The translations under genes were made by a program, and so were the position numbers. From Vibrio variabilis (GTDB lineage Bacteria > Pseudomonadota > Gammaproteobacteria > Enterobacterales > Vibrionaceae), in the NCBI RefSeq assembly GCF_003263785.1, contig NZ_JYJK01000046.1, forward strand, positions 17,552 through 81,551: a stretch of 64,000 bases of DNA. Reading direction: 5' to 3'. Below are positions 1 through 9,722 of this stretch, in pieces. The notes under the pieces were generated by a model. The model was not told where the DNA came from and did not search any database. It saw only the letters and a program-made list of their open reading frames with translations. Position 1 is the first letter of the stretch. The number at the start of each line of letters is the position of its first letter.

Positions 1-2411
1 ACCAGTGTAAACAGCGGTTGAATCCCAAGGCGCAGCGCATGTTGCACCGACAGTGTCGGCTTTGACCGTCACTGTTTGTGACTGACTTGATGTAAGAGAA
101 CCATCACTCACAACAACCGTTAACACATAGTCGGTATCAACATTAACACTCGGAGCTGTGAAACTCACTTGTGCACCATTCGTTACTACAGCCAATCCAG
201 CTGGCGCCTCCCAAACAAACGTCAGTGGATCATTCTCTTTGTCTGTCGAGCCTGATGCATCCAGTGTCACCACGTCATTAGCGTTCGCCATTGTTGGGCC
301 AGCAATGGTCGCCACCGGTGCAGTGTTTACTGGTGTCGTGCTTTTCGGATTAACCGTTAGCGTAACTGTGGCACTGTCTGTGGCACCTTCGTTATCAGTC
401 ACTGTCAGTGTAAAGCTGTATTGCTCGCTAGCCGTTACTTCTGCCACATCCACGCTTAACTGAGCGGTATTCGCGCCAGTCACTGTAAGAGACTGACCCG
501 CAGGTTGCGACCAAGCGTAACTGACAATCGAACCATCGCTATCACGAGAGCCGGAACCGTCTAACAGTGCAGTAGCAGGTCCTACTACCGTTTGATTACC
601 ACCAGCGTTTGCTGTTGGTGCACGATTCACTGGCGTGCCACCAGCAAGACCTTCGTGCATCGCATTGAGGATATCGCCATTGTCTGCATCGATTTCCCAC
701 GAGAACAGACCTGCAAAACCATTTGCACGTACATACTGACCTTTAGCAATCACAGATCTAGGGTCATCAAAAGTGACCAACTCCCCTGTCGTGCGGTTCC
801 AAACATAAGGCGCTTCAGCAAGCTCGTCATAACCATATTCAAACCCATTAACGCCGGTATTGTTTGAACCAATCATGTACGTCTTCAGACCTTTATAGTC
901 AATGACACCATCTTCCCACACGCCTTGTGTCGTCGAGCCTTTCAGCTTACCTGTTGCGACACCTGTCATTGGATCGGTTGGGTCTGTCAAAGTCTCAGGA
1001 ATGACCCCTTCCCAGCCGCGACCATACATGGCAGCACCGACAACCAGCTTGTTCGCTGGTACGCCTTTCGCTAGCAGCAACTGAATACCGTTGTCTGTCG
1101 TATAGGCTGGCCCTTTGTATGGTACGCCATCCGCATCAACACCATTACCATCACACTGCCCAGGACGCATAAAGTTACCGCAATAAAGCGCCGCTTGGTG
1201 ACCAGGTACATTGTTCCAACCGCCATAGAAGTCGTAAGTCATCGCGAAGATGTAGTCCATATGTGGAACGGCATCAGCGTAGTTTACGTCTTCAATTTTG
1301 TCGTAGCCCACACCCACTGCCGATGTCAGTTCATAAGTACGTCCGGTTTCTGCTGACAATTCATCAAGCATCATACGCAGCTCTTGCATTAAGGCTGCGT
1401 AGCATCGCCATCACGCAATGGATCGCCAAGATCAGGCGCCGCACCTTGTCCACCAGGATATTCCCAGTCGATGTCCACGCCATCATAGAACTTCCACGTT
1501 TGCAGGAAGCGCTTCACCGATGCGACGAAAACGTCACGATTGGCTTTGTCAGTAAAGCTGTAGAAGGGGTCAGAAAGCGTCCAGCCACCGATAGAAGGAA
1601 GAATTTTTAGATCTGGGTTGCGCTGTTTAAGCGCCATCATCATGGCATAGTTACCCTTAATAGGAGAGCTGTACTCATGCCCCGCTTGTGGGAAACTTTT
1701 TTGGTATGCAGCCCAAGGGTCATGAATCACGACTTCGTAATCAGGCATTCCCTGACAAGCCGTTTTTAGTGCATTAAAGCTATTGCCGCCCACAGATTTC
1801 ACCGATTCGTTTGGTCCACAAATTGGAATGAAGCCATAAATGATGTGCGTGAGATTATCGACAGGGATATTGTCGACCGTGAACTTACGTCCATAGATGC
1901 CCCACTCTACAAAGTAAGTTCCAACTACGGTATTTGGATCGGTATTGAACGTTTTATTGTTCGGGTCGACATTCATTGTCAGCGGCGGTAGATGTGCGCC
2001 GTCGGTATCGGCGACAATCAGCTCAGCAGGGGCACTGCGCGTACAACCTGTTGCATCACAGGCTTCAACTTCGACTTGATATCGACCACCTTGTGCATAA
2101 GTAAACTGCGCCAGTGTTTGACTGCCTGAGATTGGTCCCGTGGCCACTTTCACGCCGTCGAAATAAATATTGTAGGTATCGCCAGTTGTTCCACTCCATT
2201 GGTTGAACTGGATGCTAATGTCTGCGGCATCTTTGTACTGCACCATCTGGTTGTAACCAGAGGTGGTTTCCATCGCGAGTTGGATTTTAGAAAACTGAAG
2301 GTTGTTTGAGCCATAGACGTCGATAGACGGCGTTGCTGGAGCAGCAACTGCGCCTTGACTTACTGCCAACGCAACAGCAGATAAGCCTAATAATAATTTT
2401 TTCATTGTCAT
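1..2411 (-). CDS. chiA: Secreted GH18 chitinase with PKD and chitin-binding modules (partial, frameshifted)
   Basis: This enzyme hydrolyses chitin outside the cell. The start ATG at 2411 is chosen because AAGGA lies six bases upstream. Modules in order are: a signal peptide of about 24 residues; a ChiN-type Ig-like domain; the GH18 barrel with DGVDIDWE at residues 310-317 (Glu317 is the catalytic acid); two PKD-like domains (about 350-640 and 80-350 on the window); and the start of a CBM5/12 chitin-binding domain (CAAPWDSTAVYTG) that runs off the left edge. The frame breaks near 1401, where GATGCTACGCAG should read GATGCTTACGCAG. After restoring one T, the reading continues as AALMQELRMMLDELSAETGR and through MTYDFYGGW and FSWEIDADNGDI, all standard for this family. 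The break is therefore probably a sequencing error and not decay. It resembles Serratia ChiA in its N-terminal layout. The C-terminal end is not in the window. Confidence 0.9.
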
Positions 2412-2776
2412 TCTCTTTCCTTGAAAGACGAAAAGTATCTCTGCTCACACACGTTAACAAAGTGTGAACATCGGTATTTATTAATAGGCTGATGCGTTTA
2501 TTTTTTGCGCAAAAATAAAATTCACTTCGAGTCACCACTCAAAATTAACTCTCTCGTCTCACGAAGTTTCATTCAGTACTCAATCCTGTACCCAGAATTT
2601 TCCTCTCAATTAGATCATCACATAAGTGATTAACACTAAAGAGATTCAACCCAGACATCCAAGAAGAGAAACATATTCATCCGAGAAATGAAAGTTACTC
2701 TGAGACACAAATAATATGTTGTTATTCGTTAACACTGGAAAAATCGCTGCGCTTATATGACAATGACATCCTTATT
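2412..2776. other. Intergenic region between chiA and the thi operon
   Basis: This 365-base AT-rich gap separates two divergent transcription units and must hold both promoters. No gene was found in it. A palindromic stretch, CACAC-N9-GTGTG around 2448-2466, lies 40-55 bases upstream of the chiA start and could be an operator, but it does not match a regulator site that I recognise. Confidence 0.5.
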
Positions 2777-2862
2777 AGTCGGGGGGCATTTTTGCTGAGA
2801 TCACCATATGGTGAGACCCGTTGAACCTGATTCAGTTAGTACTGGCGTAGGGAACTATAGAA
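2777..2862 (+). promoter_or_regulatory. TPP riboswitch (THI element)
   Basis: The conserved THI-box strings are present in order: GCTGAGA, a short variable hairpin (CACCATATGGTG), GACCCGTTGAACCTGAT, then GGCGTAGGGAAC. The element sits about 65 bases before thiD and so should repress the whole thiD-thiZXY-tenA operon when thiamine pyrophosphate is plentiful. No run of T follows a hairpin before thiD, so control of translation start is more likely than termination (inference). Confidence 0.95.
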
Positions 2863-2928
2863 AGCAAAGATGCTGTAATCAGCGTCTTTCACATCGCTAT
2901 GGATCTCTTTCGCAAGTAAGGAGCATTT

Positions 2929-3756
2929 ATGGCGACAACATCTCAAAACACTCCCATTGTCTTAACCATCGCAGGTTCCGATTCTGGCGGCGGCGCAGGC
3001 ATTCAAGCAGACATCAAAGCTATTTCAGCGACGGGCGCTTACGCTTGTTCTGTTATTACCGCACTGACGGCGCAAAATACACAAGGCGTGACTGGAATTT
3101 TGGGTATCGACCCTGAATTCGTAAAAGCACAGCTTGACGCCGTATTCACCGATCTCAATGTTGTCGCAGTCAAAATCGGCATGCTTGCTGATGCAAAAAT
3201 CATCGGCGTTGTGGCAGAAAAACTTCGCGAGTACCAGCCAAAGTATGTGGTTTTAGACCCAGTGATGGTTGCCACCAGCGGCGATTTGCTACTCGAAAAC
3301 TCGGCCATTGATGCACTAAAGTCGGAACTGCTGCCGCTAGCGACGGTTATCACACCCAACCTTCCAGAGGGTGCTGCTCTATTAGGTACCGACGTCCCAC
3401 AATCTCAGCAACAAATGGAAGCGTTGATAGATTCCTTGCGTAGCCTAGAGACACCGGCCATTTTGCTTAAAGGTGGGCATTTAGAATCGGAGCAAAACAG
3501 CAACGATCTACTTATCACAGCGGTGGATGTGGAGCATTTCGAGACCAAGCGAATTGCTACTAAAAATACCCACGGCACTGGTTGTACATTAAGCTCGGCT
3601 ATCGCGTCTTTCCTTGCTCAAGGTCATGGGCTGAGCGAAGCCGTTAAGCATGGTAAGGCCTATATTACGCAGGCGATCGCGCACGCCGATGAACTCGATA
3701 TTGGGAAAGGTCACGGCCCGGTGCACCACTTTTACGCGCTCAATAAAGACGCTTAA
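2929..3756 (+). CDS. thiD: Hydroxymethylpyrimidine/phosphomethylpyrimidine kinase
   Basis: ThiD phosphorylates hydroxymethylpyrimidine (HMP) twice to HMP-pyrophosphate, the pyrimidine half of thiamine. It is 275 residues, usual for the family. The ribokinase-like fold is recognised from GSDSGGGAGIQADIKA (residues 16-31), the DPVMVATSG substrate segment, and the GTGCTLSSA anion-hole motif near residue 215. TAAGGAG precedes the ATG at good spacing. It is the first gene after the TPP riboswitch and is followed four bases later by the ABC transporter ATPase. That arrangement makes it the kinase that traps the pyrimidine imported and processed by the downstream genes. Confidence 0.97.
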   Translation: MATTSQNTPIVLTIAGSDSGGGAGIQADIKAISATGAYACSVITALTAQNTQGVTGILGIDPEFVKAQLDAVFTDLNVVAVKIGMLADAKIIGVVAEKLREYQPKYVVLDPVMVATSGDLLLENSAIDALKSELLPLATVITPNLPEGAALLGTDVPQSQQQMEALIDSLRSLETPAILLKGGHLESEQNSNDLLITAVDVEHFETKRIATKNTHGTGCTLSSAIASFLAQGHGLSEAVKHGKAYITQAIAHADELDIGKGHGPVHHFYALNKDA

Positions 3757-3760
3757 TGCG

Positions 3761-4540
3761 ATGACACCTATTCGCATACAAGGCGCGACCCTAACTTATC
3801 TAGGAGATAAGGCGCCAATATTTTCTGAACTCAACGTAGAGTTTAATGCCGCTACTTGGACCGCAATACTTGGCCCAAGTGGCTGCGGAAAATCAACGCT
3901 ACTGCGCTATTTAGCAGGGCTACTTAGCGTCAAAGTCGACTTTCGTGCTGCAGAGTTTACACCCGCTCTAAGCGAACTTTCCGGGCAAGTCGCCTATATG
4001 GCGCAGCAAGATCTCCTGCTGCCTTGGCTCAGCGTTATCGACAATGTGTGCCTCGCTTCTAGGCTCAATGGTAACAAGGTCGATGACCCCACTCGCCAAA
4101 AAGCGCTTTCACTGCTTGAGCAAGTGGGTTTAGTCGAGAGGGCTGCGGCAAAGCCTGCGGAGCTGTCCGGCGGTCAGCGCCAACGCGTTGCACTTGCTCG
4201 CACATTAATGCAAGACAAACCCGTGGTATTGATGGATGAGCCATTCTCTGCTCTTGATGCAGTCACACGTCATAAGTTGCAGGCGCTTGCTGCAGCTTTA
4301 CTCAAAGACAAAACCGTATTGCTTATTACCCACGATCCTCAAGAAGCGCTGCGATTGGGAGAACAGATCTTGGTAATGAACGGCACGCCAGCCAGGCTGC
4401 ATAGCATAGCGCCTCCCAAGCAAGCAATCCCTCGCAGTATCGACGGTGAGTTTGCTGAAATTCAGCAATCCATTCTCGAGCATTTAGCGCGAGTACCGAC
4501 CGATAACACGCCTGGAGGCTCACATGACGCCACTCGCTGA
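3761..4540 (+). CDS. thiZ: ThiZ-type ABC transporter ATPase for thiamine pyrimidine precursor
   Basis: This is the ATP-hydrolysing subunit of the importer encoded with thiX and thiY. The 259-residue protein has Walker [10 protein letters not shown] (38-46), the signature LSGGQRQRVALARTL, Walker B VVLMDEP, and the H-loop in LLITHD. The start at ATG 3761 (MTPIRIQG) is chosen because it begins four bases after the thiD stop; a longer in-frame reading would overlap thiD by about 100 bases. Its 3' end overlaps thiX by 17 bases, which suggests translational coupling. The assignment to HMP-type pyrimidines, as opposed to taurine or nitrate, rests on the riboswitch and the thiD/tenA neighbours. Confidence 0.9.
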   Translation: MTPIRIQGATLTYLGDKAPIFSELNVEFNAATWTAILGPSGCGKSTLLRYLAGLLSVKVDFRAAEFTPALSELSGQVAYMAQQDLLLPWLSVIDNVCLASRLNGNKVDDPTRQKALSLLEQVGLVERAAAKPAELSGGQRQRVALARTLMQDKPVVLMDEPFSALDAVTRHKLQALAAALLKDKTVLLITHDPQEALRLGEQILVMNGTPARLHSIAPPKQAIPRSIDGEFAEIQQSILEHLARVPTDNTPGGSHDATR

Positions 4541-5320
4541 TATCGCGACTCGAAGTCACAAGCAAGCTTCGAAGCAGGGGTTGAGTGCCATGATGCGAGT
4601 ACTCATCAGCTTGGTGATCATATTGGCACTCTGGAAAGGTATTGTTGTTATTTTCGAGATGCCCAGCTTCATCCTACCCGCTCCAGAGGCTGTGTTTATC
4701 AAGCTTGTAGAGCGTCATGATGTCTTACTCAAACATACTTGGGTCACCAGTCAGGAGATTTTACTCGGGCTGCTACTCGGACTTTCTATGGGTCTGTTCT
4801 TTGCCTTGCAAATGCTGCTGTTTCAGCCGGTAAAACGTTGGCTACTACCGATACTCATTACCAGCCAAGCCATCCCAGTATTCGCGCTCGCGCCAATTTT
4901 AATGCTTTGGTTTGGTTATGGGATAGCCTCTAAGGTGGTTATGGCAGCGCTGATCATCTTCTTTCCGGTCACCACTTGCTGCTACGACGGGTTACGAAAT
5001 ACGCCGACTGGTTATCTAGATCTTTCGCAAACGATGGGCGCAAGCCGCTGGCGTCAGCTTTGGCATATCCGCTCCCTGCTTCTTTACCCGTGCTTGCCTC
5101 AGGCATTCGCGTCGCTGTTGTAGTTGCTCCCATTGGCGCAGTCGCTGGTGAGTGGGTAGGTTCTAGCGAAGGGCTCGGCTATCTCATGCTCCAAACCAAT
5201 GCTCGCATGCTCATTGATGAAATGTTTGCTGCGCTGTTTATTTTGGCGGCGGTGTCCGTCTCTCTTTACTTCATTACCGACTGGGCGCTAAAGCGTCTGA
5301 TCCCTTGGGAAAATAACTAA
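4524..5320 (+). CDS. thiX: ThiX-type ABC permease for thiamine pyrimidine precursor (frameshifted)
   Basis: This is the membrane subunit of the ThiXYZ importer, of the SsuC/TauC-like permease class. GGAGG lies five bases before ATG 4524. Hydrophobic segments are visible at about residues 25-45, 75-100, 105-130 and 135-155. The EAA-loop reads DGLRNTPTGYLDLSQTMGAS. The frame breaks near 5072: after QLWHIR the continuation LPASLPVLASGIRV is one base out of phase. Adding one base (CGC-C-TCCCT) gives a 265-residue permease ending TDWALKRLIPWENN. The loss is probably a sequencing error, because the downstream part is fully conserved and the operon is otherwise intact. Confidence 0.88.
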
Positions 5321-5337
5321 AGTCAAAAGGAAAACAC

Positions 5338-6285
5338 ATGACATTCACCTCTAAGAAAGCTGTGGCTGCACTGCTCACTGCCATGACCACATTCGCGGCC
5401 AACGCAGCAGATAAGTCTATCACGTTGATGCTTGACTGGTTCGTCAACCCAAACCATGGTCCGATTGTGATTGCCAAAGAGCGCGGCTATTTTGAGGAAC
5501 AAGGCCTTGAAGTCAACATCCAAGAACCCGCCGACCCGAGCACACCAGCCAAACTCGTTGCTGCTGGCAAAGTGGATATGGCGGTGTCTTACCAGACCAG
5601 TCTCACCATTGATGTGGCTGCCGGACTGCCACTAATTCGTAGCGCCACGCTTATCGCTACCCCGCTCAATACTATGATGGTGTTGGACAATGGCAAGATT
5701 AACTCTCTCGGCGATCTCAAAGGCAAAAAAATAGGTATCGCTATCGCTGGCAATGAGGAAGCGACCATTGGCACTATGCTAAAAACGGAGGGTGTTGAGT
5801 ACAAAGATGTTCAGATCATCAATGTAGGTTGGGCGCTGTCATCGTCATTGGCATCTGGCAAGGTGGATGCGATTTGGGGCGGTCTACGAAACTTCGAAAC
5901 TAACCAACTAGAGCTGGAAGGCTTCAAACCAAAAGCGTTTTTCCCTGAAGAACATGGCGTGCCAACCTATGAAGAGTTGGTGTTTGTGGCGAATGCAAAC
6001 AGCTATGACAAAGAGGCGATTGCCAAGTTTAACCGCGCGATTGAAAAAGCGACAACTTACATCGTCAATCACCCTCAAGCGTCTTGGAAGGAATTTGTTG
6101 CTTACGCACCAGACACACTGAACAACGAACTGAACAAACGAGCATGGCGCGACACCCTCACTCGATTTGCACTTCGTCCATCGGCTGTTGATGCCGCCAA
6201 ATACGATGCGTTCACCGAGTTTATGTACCAACACAAGATCATCTCTAACAAGCCGACTGCCCAAACAATGGTGCCGGTACTTTAG
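5338..6285 (+). CDS. thiY: ThiY-type periplasmic thiamine-pyrimidine binding protein
   Basis: This is the substrate-binding protein of the ThiXYZ importer, 315 residues, of the NMT1/THI5-like family. A signal peptide ends at about residue 23 (FAANA/ADKS). There is no lipobox, so the mature protein should be free in the periplasm. Typical family segments are LMLDWFVNPNHGPIVIAKE near the mature N-terminus and GYFEEQGLEV. Known relatives bind formylaminopyrimidine or HMP; which ligand applies here is inferred. An AAAAGGAAAA ribosome site precedes ATG 5338. It lies between the permease and tenA in the same operon. Confidence 0.93.
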   Translation: MTFTSKKAVAALLTAMTTFAANAADKSITLMLDWFVNPNHGPIVIAKERGYFEEQGLEVNIQEPADPSTPAKLVAAGKVDMAVSYQTSLTIDVAAGLPLIRSATLIATPLNTMMVLDNGKINSLGDLKGKKIGIAIAGNEEATIGTMLKTEGVEYKDVQIINVGWALSSSLASGKVDAIWGGLRNFETNQLELEGFKPKAFFPEEHGVPTYEELVFVANANSYDKEAIAKFNRAIEKATTYIVNHPQASWKEFVAYAPDTLNNELNKRAWRDTLTRFALRPSAVDAAKYDAFTEFMYQHKIISNKPTAQTMVPVL

Positions 6286-6293
6286 GAGCAACT

Positions 6294-6956
6294 ATGAACC
6301 ACCAAGATCTTATCAATGCTTGCCGTGCAGAATGGCAAGGCTACACCGAGCATGAATTTGTACAGCAGCTCGCTAAAGGTCAACTTGAGCAGAAAGCCTA
6401 CTTGCACTACCTCAAGCAAGACTTTCTATTTCTCAAGCAGTATGCAAGAGCCTATGCGCTGGCTATCTATAAAGCGAAAACGCTGACGCAAATGCGAGAA
6501 GCTGTACCGAGCGTGGCGGCACTTCTTGAGTCTGAAATTGGTCATCACGTCGCCTATTGCAGTCAATGGGGCATCACCGAAGCCGATATGGAAGCGGAAA
6601 CGGAAGACTTTGGTACCGTGGCTTATACACGCTATGTGCTCGATGCCGGCATGACAGGTGAGCTTGTCGATCTTTACGCGGCACTCGCCCCTTGTGCGAT
6701 TGGCTACGCTGTTATCGGTAAAGCGTTGATTGAGTCGCCAACAACGGTATTGGAAGGCAACCCCTATCGCAGTTGGATTGAGCTTTATGCGGGTGAAGAT
6801 TTTCAATCCGGGGTTCAGGTGAGTATTCAACGTTTAGACAAACTACTCAAAGAGATTGAGCTCGATAGCCAAAGAGGCCAAGAACTCATACAAGTGTTTA
6901 AAACGGCCACAAGAATGGAAATTGCCTTTTGGCAGCAAGGTCTTGATACAAAATAA
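6294..6956 (+). CDS. tenA: TenA family aminopyrimidine aminohydrolase (thiaminase II)
   Basis: TenA converts aminopyrimidine from degraded thiamine to HMP, which ThiD then phosphorylates. The 220-residue all-helical protein keeps the expected active-site residues: Asp43 in KQDF, Cys134 in LAPC, and Glu209 in RMEIAFW near the C-terminus. AGGAGC lies four bases before the ATG, and only eight bases separate it from thiY. It is the last gene of the riboswitch-controlled operon and is followed at once by a terminator. All catalytic residues are present, so this is likely the hydrolase and not the TenA_E subgroup lacking the cysteine. Confidence 0.95.
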   Translation: MNHQDLINACRAEWQGYTEHEFVQQLAKGQLEQKAYLHYLKQDFLFLKQYARAYALAIYKAKTLTQMREAVPSVAALLESEIGHHVAYCSQWGITEADMEAETEDFGTVAYTRYVLDAGMTGELVDLYAALAPCAIGYAVIGKALIESPTTVLEGNPYRSWIELYAGEDFQSGVQVSIQRLDKLLKEIELDSQRGQELIQVFKTATRMEIAFWQQGLDTK

Positions 6957-6962
6957 ACCCTC

Positions 6963-6990
6963 AATGCCGACCCTATGGTCGGCATTTTTT
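6963..6990 (+). terminator. Rho-independent terminator of the thi operon
   Basis: AATGCCGACC and GGTCGGCATT form a ten-base-pair stem with a CTAT loop, followed directly by a T run. It lies seven bases after the tenA stop. Confidence 0.93.
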
Positions 6991-7286
6991 CATCTCCCTA
7001 CCGGTCACTTAACAAACAAAAATCACATCCACAAGCCCCACTTCGGATTTTGTGCCCAAAGTCACGCGTTAACACAATATTTACAACCAAGATTAACATT
7101 AGCAACAAAGTTGGTTAGGATGTCGTCTCGTGTTTGTAAGGTTCAAACACTTCGCGCTTACCTTTGTCATGCTTTTCGTGCAAGCAAGGACGATTGATAA
7201 AGGATGAGCATCAACAAATGATGTCGAACAATCAGACCATGAGTCGCTGAGCTTCGACCTCATCCCAAGCTTTACAGGGAAGAACT
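6991..7286 (+). other. Long leader upstream of the AGCS symporter
   Basis: This stretch of nearly 300 bases has no gene. It can form a perfect hairpin GTGTTTG-TAAGGTT-CAAACAC around 7130-7150, a small TGCTT/AAGCA hairpin near 7170-7187, and a longer interrupted pairing between GATGTCGAA and TTCGACCTCATC just before the gene. It may be a structured 5' leader. I looked for glycine-riboswitch core strings, because a related V. cholerae symporter gene carries that element, and did not find them. Confidence 0.4.
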
Positions 7287-8832
7287 ATGCAGTCTTTAGT
7301 TGATTTTTTAAATGGGATTATCTGGAGTCCCGCTCTTATTTATTTATGTCTTGGTGCTGGCCTTTTCTACTCCATTCTTACTCGATTTGTACAAGTCCGT
7401 CATTTCTTCGAAATGTGGCGCCTACTACTATCAGGTAAGAGCTCAGAGAAAGGGATCTCATCGTTCCAAGCACTGGCCGTTTCGCTGTCTGGACGCGTCG
7501 GTACAGGTAACATCGCAGGTGTGGCTGCGGCGATCGGTTTTGGTGGTCCTGGTGCGGTTTTCTGGATGTGGATGGTGGCCTTCTTTGGTGCTGCAACAGC
7601 CTACATCGAATCAACACTCGCGCAGATCTATAAAGAGGAAGATCGTGGCGAGTTCCGTGGTGGTCCGGCTTACTACATTGAAAAAGCCATGGGTCAAAAG
7701 TGGTACGCGTGGATCTTCGCAATTGCGACTATCTTTGCATGCGGTGTGCTTCTTCCAGGCGTTCAATCGAACAGTATTGGTAACGCCGTGGAAACGGCCT
7801 TTGGCACAGGCGCAATGATTGAAACAGCGATCGGTACCATCAGTTTTGCCAAAATTTTCACTGGCGCTGTCATCTCTATCATTCTTGCTTCATCATCTTC
7901 GGTGGCGTAAAACGTATCGCGCATTTCACCCAAATCGTTGTTCCTTTCATGGCGCTGGCTTACATAATCATTGCATTTGTGATCATTCTTCTAAACATCG
8001 GTGAAGTGCCACGTATCGTGGGTATGATCATCGGCGATGCTTTCACGCCAATGGCTGGCTTTGGTGCTGCAATTGGTTGGGGGTTAAGCGCGGCGTATAC
8101 TCTAACGAAGCGGGGCAAGGTACCGGTCCTCACGCAGCGGCAGCAGCAAACGTTGATCACCCTGCGCAGCAAGGTCTGGTTCAGTCTTTCTCTATCTACA
8201 TCGATACCCTGCTGGTTTGTTCTGCAACGGCATTTATGATTCTAATCACTGGCGCGTACAACGTACACGGTCCTGAAAGCACATTCTTGGTTCAAAACCT
8301 TGCTGAAACCATTGGTGCTAACGGCCCTGCGTTCACTCAGCTAGCGATTGAAAGTACTATGCCTGGCGTTGGTAAGCTGTTCATTGCGTTCGCGTTGTTC
8401 TTCTTCGCCTTTACCACTATCTTGGCGTACTACTACATTGCAGAAACCAATATTGCTTACATTCGTCGTACCTTTAAGTTAAACGGCCTGATGTTCTTAT
8501 TGAAGCTGGTTCTGATCACCTCGGTATTCTACGGCACGGTGAAAGCTGCGAACCTAGCTTGGGCGATGGGTGATGTCGGTGTAGGTCTCATGGCGTGGCT
8601 AAACATTGTCGGCATCTTGATTATCTTCTTCATCGCGAAACCAGCTATCGTGGCACTTAAAGACTACGAGAAGCAGCAAAAACAAGGGGTTGAAGAGTAT
8701 ACGTTTAACCCAGTTGCACTTGGTATCAAAAACGCAGATTACTGGGAAGGTCGATACGAGCGTAAAACAGGTAAAAAGCCTGAAGCGGCTCAAGAAACGG
8801 ATTCTGCGTCGACTCAGACACAGACATCATAA
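7287..8832 (+). CDS. AGCS family sodium/alanine(glycine) symporter (two frameshifts)
   Basis: This is an inner-membrane transporter that takes up alanine or glycine with sodium. It begins MQSLVDFLNGIIWSPALIYL and has family motifs SLSGRVGTGNIAGVA, FWMWMVAFFGAATAYIES, GWGVKRGVYSNEAGQG (after correction) and AYYYIAETN. Two single-base losses split it. Near 7889, GCTTCATC should be GCTTTCATC, giving AFIIFGGVKRIAHFTQ. Near 8081, a run of five G should be six, giving GWGVKRG. With both repaired the product is 515 residues. GGGAAG lies before ATG 7287. It is a single-gene unit with its own long leader and a shared terminator. The two breaks look like homopolymer sequencing errors. Confidence 0.9.
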
Positions 8833-8855
8833 TTAGAGTTAGTGATCGCATAAAG

Positions 8856-8884
8856 AAAAAGGGGTAGCTTAGCTACCCCTTTTG
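8856..8884. terminator. Bidirectional terminator between AGCS and satP
   Basis: GGGGTAGC and GCTACCCC form an eight-base stem with a TTA loop, flanked by A and T runs on both sides. It can serve both converging genes. Confidence 0.9.
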
Positions 8885-8917
8885 TCATTCACTGTTCCCG
8901 AATGAATGAAACTTAAA

Positions 8918-9511
8918 TTATGCTGCCACTTCGTGTGCAGAAGCTACTGGCGCTTTTTTCTCACCGATAGGCAAAATAGTGCGGCCGTACTCATTGTTCA
9001 GTACTTGAGCCATAGCGAAGTAAATCGCACTCGCGCCACAGAAAATGCCTTCAAAGCCTGCGATGGTACCAATCAATTCACTACCGAAGAAATCACGCGC
9101 TGCTAGCAAGAAGAATAGGATAGTTAGTGAACCAAACACTACTTGCTTAGCCACTGGGTAGCAAAGTGAACCAATAAACATGAAACCCGTAAACACGCCC
9201 CAAAGCAGTAGGTACCAACCCATGAACTTCGCAGGGCTTGCTGGAAGACCCATGTAAGGCATCACAATAATACCTACAAGCGTCAACCAGAATAGACCGT
9301 ACGATGTGAACGCAGTGGTGCCGAAAGTGTCGCCACGTTTAAAGCACATCATGCCAACAAACACTTGGCTTAGACCGCCATAGAAAATACCCATCGCCAG
9401 GATCATCGAGTCAATTGGGAAGAAACCTGCATTGTGGATGTTAAGTAGGATGGTGGTCATACCAAAACCCATTAGGCCAAGCGGCGCTGGGTTCGCGAGT
9501 TTGTTAGACAT
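8918..9511 (-). CDS. satP: SatP/YaaH-type acetate (succinate) transporter
   Basis: This is a small membrane carrier of the GPR1/FUN34/YaaH family that moves acetate and related short acids. The family signature NPAPLGLMGFGMTT is at the N-terminus. Six hydrophobic segments are visible across 197 residues, and the C-terminal tail is hydrophilic. The start is set at ATG 9511 (MSNKLANPAPLG). A TTG two codons earlier is possible, but its ribosome site would be too close. It is monocistronic and converges on the AGCS gene. Confidence 0.92.
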   Translation of the reverse strand: MSNKLANPAPLGLMGFGMTTILLNIHNAGFFPIDSMILAMGIFYGGLSQVFVGMMCFKRGDTFGTTAFTSYGLFWLTLVGIIVMPYMGLPASPAKFMGWYLLLWGVFTGFMFIGSLCYPVAKQVVFGSLTILFFLLAARDFFGSELIGTIAGFEGIFCGASAIYFAMAQVLNNEYGRTILPIGEKKAPVASAHEVAA

Positions 9512-9651
9512 TGTCAAAGAGCCCTAAATTCAAAATTAGTGGTAAAAGTTACAGAAAAATTTTAATCCAAAATATGAATGTTGAGCAGATCTATTATTTG
9601 CAATCTAAGTTTTACAGATTGCATATCTAATATAAGAAGTTTCTGATAGGC

Positions 9652-9682
9652 ATAAAAAAAGCCGACGTAATGTCGGCTTTGT
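9652..9682 (-). terminator. Terminator of guaA
   Basis: On the minus strand, AGCCGACATTACGTCGGCT is followed by seven T. It sits 41 bases after the guaA stop. Confidence 0.92.
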
Positions 9683-9722
9683 ACTGTCAGTCATTGTCTT
9701 AATTGACGCAGTCTATCGAGGA

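Noticed and set aside
158..1610. Plus-strand open frames across the chitinase gene
   Set aside because: They are antisense shadows of the PKD and catalytic domains, with no ribosome sites or recognisable motifs.
1389..2411. chiA as a true pseudogene truncated at 340 residues
   Set aside because: The downstream barrel, PKD and CBM parts are fully conserved in the next frame, and the same type of one-base loss occurs in essential genes.
6991..7286. Glycine riboswitch before the AGCS gene
   Set aside because: The conserved aptamer strings could not be found on the plus strand.
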